From Ancylobacter sonchi (GTDB lineage: Bacteria; Pseudomonadota; Alphaproteobacteria; Rhizobiales; Xanthobacteraceae), in assembly GCF_018390695.1 (NCBI RefSeq), contig NZ_JAHBGF010000033.1, positions 1 to 64,000 of the forward strand: 64,000 bases of DNA. The letters run 5' to 3'. A model generated the notes under the pieces. That model saw only the letters and a program-made list of their open reading frames with translations, was not told where the DNA came from and did not search any database. The position numbers and the translations under genes are program-made. This document shows, in pieces, positions 32,124 through 40,775 of this stretch. Positions within the stretch are counted from its first letter, which is position 1. Every line of letters starts with the position of its first letter.

Positions 32124-32485
32124 CTCTGGTCTCCCTGTGTGTCCGATTGGGCGTCCTCCTCACGCAGCAGTGCGTCGAGGACGTTGAGGCGTTCGGTCCA
32201 GAAGCGTTCGTAGAAGCTGAGCCATTGGGCGGCGTCGGCGAGCCGGGCGGCGTCGAGGCGGCACAGATGCTGGCGCCCCTTCACCTCGCGGCGGATCAGG
32301 CCGGCGGACTCCAGCGCCTTCACGTGCTTGGAGGCGCCGGCAAGCGACATGGCGAACGGCTCGGCGAGTTCGCCGACCGTGCGTTCTCCGTTGGAAAGTG
32401 CGTGCAGCATCGCCCGGCGCGTCGGATCGGCGAGGGCGTGGAACACGAGGTCCAGCGGCGTGGATATCGGAAGTTGCTCAACCAT
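32120..32485 (-). CDS. ArsR/SmtB-family repressor (first ArsR-SRPBCC module)
   Basis: The 121-residue winged-helix repressor has LDLVFHALADPTRRAMLHALSNGERTVGELAEPFAMSLAGASKHVKALESAGLIRREVKGRQHLCRL, the typical ArsR helix-turn-helix and wing. It lacks the metal-binding ELCVCDL motif, as expected of the AHSA1-linked subfamily. The start is at 32485, not the upstream in-frame codons, since the domain begins there and the operator/promoter lies directly upstream. It overlaps the SRPBCC gene by 4 bases. Two identical operators suggest autorepression. Confidence 0.88.
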   Translation of the reverse strand: MVEQLPISTPLDLVFHALADPTRRAMLHALSNGERTVGELAEPFAMSLAGASKHVKALESAGLIRREVKGRQHLCRLDAARLADAAQWLSFYERFWTERLNVLDALLREEDAQSDTQGDQR

Positions 32486-32533
32486 GAGGTTGAATATCTG
32501 CCTGTGCCGGGCAACTGTCAACCGATTGGTTGA
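32478..32533 (-). promoter_or_regulatory. Twin ArsR operators with an overlapping sigma-70 promoter; predicted leaderless start
   Basis: Two copies of TCAACC-N4-GGTTGA lie at 32478-32493 and 32518-32533, exactly 40 bases apart. On the minus strand a -35 TTGACA (32516-32521) overlaps the upstream copy and a -10 GATATT (32493-32498) follows after 17 bases. The downstream copy covers the start codon (32483-32485). +1 falls within about one base of the ATG, so the mRNA is probably leaderless. Confidence 0.7.
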
Positions 32534-32704
32534 GTGTTGCGCGACTCTTTTCCACGGTGGATAATGTGGATAGCGGGCGCAGCTATCACGCGTTCCGAAG
32601 GGCCGCATCGGCGGCTCGACCCTTCAGCCGGGACGCCTTAAGGTCACTCGGCCCGGCTCTTGCCTGTTGCTAGGCGTCCGCGAAACACCGGTTCAAACCA
32701 CTCC

Positions 32705-34663
32705 ATGCGCTTTCCGCCCTCGTTTCTCGACGAGATTCGCCAACGCCTCCCGCTGTCGGAGGTGGTGGGCAAGCGCGTGCAGCTGAAGAAGCAGGGGCGC
32801 GAGTGGCGTGGCCTCTCGCCCTTCAACGCCGAGAAGACGCCGTCCTTCTATGTCAACGACCAGAAGGGCTTCTATCACTGCTTCTCCTCCGGCAAGCACG
32901 GCGACCAGTTCGACTTCCTGATGGAGACCGAAGGGCTCGCCTTCCCGGAGGCGGTGGAGCGGCTCGCCAACATGGCCGGCGTGCCGATGCCGGTCTCCTC
33001 CCGCGAGGAGGAGGCGAAGGAGGTCCGCCGCAAGACGCTGCACGAGGTGATGGAACTCGCGGCGAAATATTACGAGGCGATGCTGCAGGGCCGTGCCGGC
33101 GCCAAGGGGCGCGGCTATCTCGCCGATCGCGGCCTCGGTCCGACGACGCAGGCGCGCTTCCGTCTCGGCTATGCGCTGCCCGAGCGCTTCGCGCTGAAGG
33201 AGGCGCTCGGCGCCCGCGGCATTCCGGTCGAGGACATGGTCGAGGCCGGCCTGCTGATCGCCGCGGACGACATCCCGGTCCCCTATGACCGGTTCCGCGA
33301 TCGCGTGATGTTCCCCATCCACGATTTGCGCGGCCGCGTCGTCGCTTTCGGTGGTCGGGCGCTGGAGAAGGACGTTCCGGCGAAGTACCTCAACTCGCCG
33401 GAGACGCCGCTCTTCCACAAGGGAGCGCTGCTCTATAACGGCTTTTCGGCCCGCGCCGCCGCCCACAAGGGCGCGCCGGTCATCGCGGTGGAAGGCTATG
33501 TCGACGTCATCGCCATGGTCGAGGCCGGTTTTGCCGGCGCCGTGGCGCCGCTCGGCACCGCGCTCACCGAGGAGCAGCTGGCGCTGCTCTGGAAGATGGC
33601 GCCCGAGCCGCTGCTGCTGTTCGACGGCGACAAGGCCGGCCGTCGCGCCGCCTGGCGGGCGCTCGACCTTGCTTTGCCGCATCTCAAGCCCGGCATGAGC
33701 CTCAATATCGGCACGCTGCCCGAGGGGCAGGATCCCGACGACCTGATCCGCGCCGGCGGCCGCGAGGCGATGGAGGGTGTGCTGGCACAGGCCCGCCCGC
33801 TGGCCGAGGTGCTGTGGAACCGCGAGCTGGAGAACGCCACCTACGACACGCCGGAGCGCCGCGCCGCGCTGGAGGCGCGCATTGGCGAGATTGTCCGCCT
33901 CATCGCCGACGAGACCGTCCGCAAGCATTATCGCGCCGATTTGATGGAGCGCTTCCGCGCGCTGTTCGCCCCCGCCAGCATCTCGACCGGCGGCACCCGC
34001 CGCCCGTTCGGCGAGGGCCGCAAGGGGCCGGGCGGGCAGGGCAGGGGCGGTCCGGGGCGGGGAGGGTCCGGCAAGGGCTGGGCCGACCGCACCCCGTCGC
34101 CGCGCGATGCTGTCCCCGGCGAGGGCTTGCGCCGCTCGGCGCTCATCCAGGGTGCCGCCAGCGCGGTGCCGCGCAACGAGGCGCTGCTGCTGTTCGCGCT
34201 GATGAACCATCCCTGGCTGCTCGACCGTTCGGCCGAGGACGTCGCCGAGCTGCCCTTCCTCAGCAAGGACGCCGACCGGCTGCGCCAGATGCTGCTCACC
34301 GCGCATCTCGAAGGCTGCGAGGACGCCCCGAGCGTCGCCGCGCGTATCGAGGCGGAAGGGCTTGCCGATCTCGCCCGTCGCCTTGCCGCGCAGGCGGTGC
34401 CGCGCCACGACTGGCCGGCCTTCGCCGAGGCGGCGCCGGCCGATGTCGAATTGTGGTGGCATCAGCGGCTGGTCTTGCACCGGCGCGCCCACGCTCTATC
34501 TAAGGACATCAAGGAGGCGGAGAAACGCCTCGCCGAGGAGCCCGACGAACTCAATTGGGCTCGTTTCCTCGACGTACAAAGACAGCTTGCGGCACTTGAC
34601 GGGACCGAAGCTTTGGTAGAGGGGTTCGGCGCCGCCTCCGGACGATCGGGGCGGTCGATGTGA
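32705..34663 (+). CDS. dnaG: DNA primase DnaG with a degenerate zinc motif
   Basis: DnaG makes the RNA primers for replication. The 652-residue protein keeps the N-terminal fold (GLSPFNAEKTPSFYV, FYHCFSSGKHGD), the TOPRIM catalytic core (MFPIHDLRGRVVAFGGR; VEGYVDVIAMVEAGF; LFDGDKAGRRAAWRAL) and a C-terminal DnaB-binding helical domain. Of the usual CHCC zinc ligands only C59 remains; the other positions are S38, N41 and S62. I recall this being common in Rhizobiales. A linker (about 435-475) is Gly/Arg-rich. rpoD lies downstream. Confidence 0.95.
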   Translation: MRFPPSFLDEIRQRLPLSEVVGKRVQLKKQGREWRGLSPFNAEKTPSFYVNDQKGFYHCFSSGKHGDQFDFLMETEGLAFPEAVERLANMAGVPMPVSSREEEAKEVRRKTLHEVMELAAKYYEAMLQGRAGAKGRGYLADRGLGPTTQARFRLGYALPERFALKEALGARGIPVEDMVEAGLLIAADDIPVPYDRFRDRVMFPIHDLRGRVVAFGGRALEKDVPAKYLNSPETPLFHKGALLYNGFSARAAAHKGAPVIAVEGYVDVIAMVEAGFAGAVAPLGTALTEEQLALLWKMAPEPLLLFDGDKAGRRAAWRALDLALPHLKPGMSLNIGTLPEGQDPDDLIRAGGREAMEGVLAQARPLAEVLWNRELENATYDTPERRAALEARIGEIVRLIADETVRKHYRADLMERFRALFAPASISTGGTRRPFGEGRKGPGGQGRGGPGRGGSGKGWADRTPSPRDAVPGEGLRRSALIQGAASAVPRNEALLLFALMNHPWLLDRSAEDVAELPFLSKDADRLRQMLLTAHLEGCEDAPSVAARIEAEGLADLARRLAAQAVPRHDWPAFAEAAPADVELWWHQRLVLHRRAHALSKDIKEAEKRLAEEPDELNWARFLDVQRQLAALDGTEALVEGFGAASGRSGRSM

Positions 34664-34794
34664 GGAAGGTTCAGGGTCACCCGCCCGCGAGCGTGAAGGC
34701 GCCGTGGCGCGAGAGGCCCCTATTTGCGTCGGCACTATCTTCGCGCCGGTATCGTCCCGGCCGGTGCGGGGAAGGGGCGGAGCAGGCAAGCGAA

Positions 34795-34818
34795 CGTTTA
34801 CGGTTCTGGCTGTAAACG
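34795..34818. promoter_or_regulatory. Inverted repeat CGTTTAC-N10-GTAAACG upstream of rpoD
   Basis: Perfect 7-bp arms lie at 34795-34801 and 34812-34818 in the 263-base dnaG-rpoD gap, with a direct repeat CGGTTCTG at 34801 and 34827. It may bind a regulator of rpoD; I cannot assign one. No standard LexA box (GTTC-N7-GTTC) is seen. Confidence 0.35.
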
Positions 34819-34926
34819 CGGCAGGTCGGTTCTGCAATTCCCGAGACGTGGGATGTCAGGTGGGTGGTGGTTTGTCCGCCGCTTTTGCCGGGGGCGGTTG
34901 CCACCGGCGGTCTAAGGAGCACGCGC

Positions 34927-36924
<1,998 letters not shown>

Positions 36925-36959
36925 GCGATAGCGCGGTCGCGGCTTGAGGAGAGCCGGCG

Positions 36960-37397
36960 ATGGCGCGCAAGACGGGTTCGAAGGCGGCGGATGTCGGGGC
37001 GAAACGCCCCGCTACGCCGCCTTCGTCGTTTTTTGTCCGGCTGAGCCAGCCCTACACCACGCGCCGCCTGTTCTTCAGCCGCCTCGGCAACGCCATCGCG
37101 CTCTGGTTCGCGATCATGCTGTTCGGCCTCGCGGTCGGCATGGCCGGCTATGCCGGCTTCGAGGGGATGGGTTTCGTCGATGCCTATCTCAACGCGGCGA
37201 TGATCCTGTCCGGCATGGGCCCGGTCTCCGAACTCCACACCGAGGCCGGCAAGCTGTTCGCCGGTTCCTACGCCATCTTCTCCGGCCTCGTCATCGTGCT
37301 GGCGACCGGCGTGGTGCTCTCGCCCATCGTGCACCACGTGCTGCACGTCTTCCACGCCGACATGGACGATGACGGCCAGCCGGACGATCCGAGCTGA
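36960..37397 (+). CDS. Two-TM ion-channel-like membrane protein with a non-canonical filter
   Basis: The 145-residue protein has a hydrophilic N-terminus, one helix ([22 protein letters not shown]), a re-entrant-like segment ([19 protein letters not shown]) and a second helix ([24 protein letters not shown]), then a short acidic, His-rich tail ([21 protein letters not shown]). The helix-loop-helix spacing recalls a K+-channel pore, but the expected TVGYG filter reads SGMGP. GAGGAG lies just before the ATG. It is 35 bases after rpoD and may be read through from it. Function is unproven. Confidence 0.65.
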   Translation: MARKTGSKAADVGAKRPATPPSSFFVRLSQPYTTRRLFFSRLGNAIALWFAIMLFGLAVGMAGYAGFEGMGFVDAYLNAAMILSGMGPVSELHTEAGKLFAGSYAIFSGLVIVLATGVVLSPIVHHVLHVFHADMDDDGQPDDPS

Positions 37398-37479
37398 GGG
37401 TTCTCGGGCGGAAACCAGCCCGGCCCGGTGCCGGCCTCGTTGCCCGCAAGGCTTGCGCCGTACTGGCGGTACAAAGCCG

Positions 37480-37962
37480 CTACAGTCCCCGCACCAGCGC
37501 CACAAGCTGCTCGAACGCCGTGCCCCAGCCCTGGTGGAAGCCCATTGCCTCGTGCTGCGCCTTGGCCGCCTCGTCCTTGTGGAAGGCGCGGGCGACATAG
37601 AGCGTGCCGGTGGCGGTCGGGGTGATCTCGACCGAGGCACTCATGAAGGCGCTGCCGGTCGGGCGGTAGCCGGGGCCGAGCGCATCGGTGAACACCAGCA
37701 GCTTCTGCGGCACCACGGCGAGCACGCAGCCGGTGCTGTCGTGCACCTGCCCCTCCGGGCCCTGCATCACGGTGCGAAACTTGCCGCCCGGCCACAGGTC
37801 GAGCTCGCAATCGGTGGTCTTCCACGGCACGGGGGTGAACCACTGCTTCAGCAGCTCCGGCTCGGTCCAGGCGCGCCAGACCAGATGGGGCGACACATCC
37901 ACCTCGCGCCGCAGTTCCAGGTCGAGGTTCGGGTCGAAGATCGTGTGTGGCGTGGCGGTCAT
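37480..37962 (-). CDS. SRPBCC/AHSA1 domain protein (second module)
   Basis: The 160-residue protein has the AHSA1 fold: [58 protein letters not shown] is recognisable, followed by [19 protein letters not shown] and the terminal helix [20 protein letters not shown]. The start is at 37962 ([11 protein letters not shown]), overlapping the arsR stop by 4 bases. The ligand is unknown; some relatives are annotated as activators of Hsp90 ATPase only by similarity of fold, and bacteria lack that Hsp90 partner arrangement. Confidence 0.85.
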   Translation of the reverse strand: MTATPHTIFDPNLDLELRREVDVSPHLVWRAWTEPELLKQWFTPVPWKTTDCELDLWPGGKFRTVMQGPEGQVHDSTGCVLAVVPQKLLVFTDALGPGYRPTGSAFMSASVEITPTATGTLYVARAFHKDEAAKAQHEAMGFHQGWGTAFEQLVALVRGL

Positions 37963-38303
37963 CGGGATTCCTCCTGGTCTTTCAGTTGCAACAGCAATGT
38001 GTCGAGCTGGTCGAGGCGCTGGGTCCACAACAGCCGCTGGGCGTCGAGCCAGTGGCCGGCGGCGGCGAGCGGCTCGGTGCGCAGGGTGCAGGTGCGCACG
38101 CGTCCCACCTTGCGGGTGGCGACGAGGCCGCTGTCCTCCAGCACCTTGAGATGCTGGAGGAAGCTCGGCATCGCCATCTCGAAAGGGCGGGCGAGGTCGC
38201 TCACCGAGGCGGGGCCGCGCACCAGCGCTTCCACCACGGCGAGGCGGGTCGGGTCGGCGAGTGCGCGAAATGTGCCGTCGAGGGCGAGGTGGGACGTGGT
38301 CAT
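37959..38303 (-). CDS. ArsR/SmtB-family repressor (second ArsR-SRPBCC module)
   Basis: The 114-residue repressor has LDGTFRALADPTRLAVVEALVRGPASVSDLARPFEMAMPSFLQHLKVLEDSGLVATRKVGRVRTCTL, the ArsR winged helix with MAMPSFLQHLKVLE as recognition helix, and the C-terminal WTQRLDQLDTLLLQL. No metal-site cysteines are seen. It overlaps the SRPBCC gene by 4 bases and is divergent from mbfA. A perfect 10-bp inverted repeat covers its -35 box, so it probably represses itself and its partner. Confidence 0.88.
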   Translation of the reverse strand: MTTSHLALDGTFRALADPTRLAVVEALVRGPASVSDLARPFEMAMPSFLQHLKVLEDSGLVATRKVGRVRTCTLRTEPLAAAGHWLDAQRLLWTQRLDQLDTLLLQLKDQEESR

Positions 38304-38309
38304 GCCCGG

Positions 38310-38350
38310 AGGCTAGGTCAGATCAATAGTTAGGTCAATGCCTAACTATT
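38310..38350 (-). promoter_or_regulatory. ArsR operator over the -35 box; predicted leaderless arsR promoter
   Basis: The palindrome with arms AATAGTTAGG (38325-38334) and CCTAACTATT (38341-38350) and a 6-base centre contains the minus-strand -35 TTGACC (38333-38338). A -10 TAGCCT (38310-38315) follows after 17 bases. Only 6 bases separate the -10 from the arsR ATG, so +1 coincides with the start codon and the mRNA is probably leaderless. Confidence 0.65.
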
Positions 38351-38456
38351 GGCGCCTCGCCTGCGGCATCAAGACCCGCGCGCTCGGCATCCCCCGTTTC
38401 CCGCCAGTGGCTCGTGTAGCGGTTCCACCAAGGTCTTCATTGCCGGGGCTGGGACC

Positions 38457-38491
38457 TTGGGTTAGAACATTCATTAGAACTATTCTAATGA
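38457..38491 (+). promoter_or_regulatory. Irr-type (ICE) palindrome over the mbfA -10 box
   Basis: Arms TCATTAGAA (38471-38479) and TTCTAATGA (38483-38491) with centre CTA form a perfect 21-bp palindrome whose core TTAGAA-N3-TTCTAA matches the Irr iron-control element. A candidate promoter has -35 TTGGGT (38457-38462), an 18-base spacer and -10 TATTCT (38481-38486), inside the palindrome. The palindrome ends one base before the annotated ATG. An extra TTAGAAC half-site is at 38462. Confidence 0.75.
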
Positions 38492-39478
38492 ATGAGCGCC
38501 ATGTTCGCCAGCCTCGCCCATCGCCGCCGGTTCTCGGATCTCTCGGAAGCCGAGGTGCTCGCCCTCGCCATCTCCTCCGAGGAGGATGACGGGCGCATCT
38601 ACGCCACCTATGCCGAGAAGCTCCGGGCCGACTATCCCGACACCGCCGCCGCCTTCGACGCCATGGCGATGGAGGAAGACGGCCATCGCACCCGGCTGAT
38701 CGCCCTGTTCCAGCAGCGCTTCGGCAAGGTGATCCCGTTGATCCGCCGCGAGCATGTTGCCGGCTATTATTCGCGCCGGCCGGTGTGGCTGGTGGAGAAT
38801 CTCGGCCTGGAGCACATCCGCCGCGAGGCGGCGCGCATGGAGGACGACGCAGCGGATTTCTACACCCGCGCCGCGGCGGCGAGCACCGATGCGCCCACCC
38901 GCAAGCTGCTCGGCGACCTCGCCATGGAGGAGCGCCGGCATCACGATCTCGCCGAGCACATCGCCGCCAGCCAGCAGCAGAACGGCGTTCGGGCCGAGGA
39001 GGACGGCCGCGCCCGCCGGCAATTCGTGCTCACCTGGGTGCAGCCCGGGCTGGCCGGGCTGATGGATGGCTCGGTGTCGACGCTGGCGCCGATCTTCGCC
39101 ACCGCCTTCGCCACCCAGAATTCCTGGACCACCCTGCAGGTCGGCCTCGCCGCCGCGCTCGGCGCCGGCATCTCGATGGGCTTCACCGAGGCGGCGCATG
39201 ATGACGGCGTCATTTCCGGGCGCGGCTCGCCGATCAAGCGCGGCCTTGCCTCCGGTGTGATGACCGCGATCGGCGGCCTCGGCCACGCGCTGCCCTATTT
39301 CATCTCGGAATTCCGCACCGCCACCGCCATCGCCGTCGCGGTGGTGTTCGTCGAGCTTTGGGCGATCGCCTTCATCCAGAACCGCTATATGGAGACGCCG
39401 TTCCTGCGCGCGGTGGTGCAGGTGGTGATCGGCGGCGCGCTGGTGCTCGCCACCGGCATCCTCATCGGCGGCAGCTGA
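38492..39478 (+). CDS. mbfA: Membrane-bound ferritin MbfA (ferritin-like plus VIT1-like domains)
   Basis: MbfA exports or stores iron and protects against iron and peroxide stress. The 328-residue protein fuses an N-terminal ferritin-like domain (about 15-160; ALAISSEEDDGRIYATYAEK, AMEEDGHRTRLI, ARMEDDAADFY, MEERRHHDLAEH, giving the diiron Glu/His ligands) to a C-terminal VIT1/CCC1-like membrane domain (MDGSVSTLAPIFATAFA, GAGISMGFTEAAHDDG). mbfA is a known Irr target in Bradyrhizobium and Agrobacterium. The start may be 38492 or 38501; no ribosome-binding sequence is seen. Confidence 0.93.
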   Translation: MSAMFASLAHRRRFSDLSEAEVLALAISSEEDDGRIYATYAEKLRADYPDTAAAFDAMAMEEDGHRTRLIALFQQRFGKVIPLIRREHVAGYYSRRPVWLVENLGLEHIRREAARMEDDAADFYTRAAAASTDAPTRKLLGDLAMEERRHHDLAEHIAASQQQNGVRAEEDGRARRQFVLTWVQPGLAGLMDGSVSTLAPIFATAFATQNSWTTLQVGLAAALGAGISMGFTEAAHDDGVISGRGSPIKRGLASGVMTAIGGLGHALPYFISEFRTATAIAVAVVFVELWAIAFIQNRYMETPFLRAVVQVVIGGALVLATGILIGGS

Positions 39479-39502
39479 GGGGGGCGTCGGCCCGCGTCAC
39501 GC

Positions 39503-39634
39503 TCACTCGCCGGGGAGCGGATGGTTGGCGCGCCGTACCGCGCGCGTCGAGACGTCGACATAGGCGAGCGTGCCGGCGAAGCCGCCGAACACGATGAGCA
39601 CGGCGGCAAGGAACAGGACGGTTTCGAGCGGCAT
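39503..39634 (-). CDS. Small single-helix membrane protein (43 aa)
   Basis: A 43-codon gene with GGAGGA 4-5 bases before the ATG encodes MPLETVLFLAAVLIVFGGF, a strong transmembrane helix, then a short segment with YVDVSTRAVRR and the end PLPGE. The hydrophobic helix, ribosome-binding sequence and complete frame support a real gene; I do not recognise the family. It converges on mbfA with 24 bases between stops. Confidence 0.6.
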   Translation of the reverse strand: MPLETVLFLAAVLIVFGGFAGTLAYVDVSTRAVRRANHPLPGE

Positions 39635-39809
39635 GACATCCTCCACGGTTCTTAGGATGACGAAAGCCTAGCCAGGCGCCGCTGCCGCCTCCTTGCGCTG
39701 CGTCAAACGGGGAGGGCGACCCGGGCGTTTGCCGCTTGGCAGCTGTGCCATCGACCCCTAGCCTCGGCGCACCTGTCCAGCTTCGCCATGTCCCACCTGC
39801 GGATTCCCC

Positions 39810-40490
39810 ATGCTGTCGCGCCGCCTGTTGCTTGCTCTCTTCGTCATTGCCGGCCTCGCATCCCCCGCCACCGCCTTCGAGGCCGGCCGGGCCGGCTGGC
39901 CGGACACCGCGCTGGCGCGGCTCCAGGCCTATGCGCTGGTGCAGACGCTCAATGCCGAGCTGCTCTCCAACCCCAGCGCCACCCTGACGCTGGATCGCTG
40001 GTGCGCGGCGCACCGGCTCGCCCCGGCCGGCGCCAAGGTGGTGGCCGACCGCGTGCGCGACGCCGACAAGCCGGCCGATGCCGGCATCCGCGAGCTGCTC
40101 GGCGCCGGCCCGCAGGAGCGCATCGTCTATCGCCGGGTGCGGCTCGCCTGCGACGGTCTCGTGCTGTCGGAGGCCGACAACTGGTACCGGCCGGCTTTGC
40201 TGAGCGAGGAGATGAACCGCGAACTTGAAACCACTGATACCGCCTTCGGCCGGGTGGTGCGCCCGCTCGGCTTCAGCCGCTCTACCCTTTCGTCCCGGCT
40301 GCTGTGGCAGCCCCTGCCGGAAGGCTGGGAGATGGGCACGCCGATCCCCGCCACGCCCGGTGGTCCGCTCGACATGCCGGATTTCCTGCTGGAGCACCGC
40401 GCGGTGCTGAAGCTGCCGGACGGGCGTCCCTTCAGCGCGCTGGTCGAGACCTATACGCGCGGCATCCTCGCCTTTCCTCCACCCCCCTAG
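39810..40490 (+). CDS. Secreted chorismate-lyase (UbiC)-like protein, unknown function
   Basis: The 226-residue protein has a signal peptide (LLLALFVIAGLASPATA, cleavage before FEAGR) and a mature part of about 200 residues. The segment ERIVYRRVRLACDGLVLSEADNWYRP, followed by TDTAFGRVVRPLGFSRSTLSS, resembles the strand pattern of UbiC/chorismate-lyase-like proteins, but the UbiC active-site Arg and Glu cannot be confirmed by eye. An exported protein of this fold would not act in ubiquinone synthesis. Similar proteins occur in Rhizobiales. It sits alone, divergent from the 43-aa gene. Confidence 0.6.
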   Translation: MLSRRLLLALFVIAGLASPATAFEAGRAGWPDTALARLQAYALVQTLNAELLSNPSATLTLDRWCAAHRLAPAGAKVVADRVRDADKPADAGIRELLGAGPQERIVYRRVRLACDGLVLSEADNWYRPALLSEEMNRELETTDTAFGRVVRPLGFSRSTLSSRLLWQPLPEGWEMGTPIPATPGGPLDMPDFLLEHRAVLKLPDGRPFSALVETYTRGILAFPPPP

Positions 40491-40511
40491 GCGTGGGCCG
40501 GCGCTTCCCGG

Positions 40512-40691
40512 CTAGGGCGTGGTCATCGCCTGGTCGACCAGCATGGCGAGGCCGACCAGCGCCAGGAAACCGAGGAAGAACAGGCCGAACAGGATGAAGG
40601 AGATCCGCCGCGCCAGCGCCGAGACGCCGGTGAAGCCGATGCCTCCGGCGACCAGCGAGATGATCAGGAAGATCACGGCGTATTTGAACAT
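40512..40691 (-). CDS. DUF1328 (YtjA) family small membrane protein
   Basis: The 59-residue protein MFKYAVIFLIISLVAGGIGF with FTGVSALARRISFILFGLFF in the second half matches the DUF1328/YtjA pattern of two hydrophobic helices around a GxSxxARxI loop. GGAG lies 8 bases before the ATG. The family is widespread in proteobacteria, with unknown function. It converges on the secreted UbiC-like gene and follows the MFS transporter gene by 84 bases on the same strand. Confidence 0.85.
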   Translation of the reverse strand: MFKYAVIFLIISLVAGGIGFTGVSALARRISFILFGLFFLGFLALVGLAMLVDQAMTTP

Positions 40692-40775
40692 TGGCGGGTC
40701 TCCGTTCCACGCGGGCGCAGGGTAACGCCGCCTCCCGCTTCGGGTTCCGCCGCCGGTTCCGCCGGTGGCCCCGAC

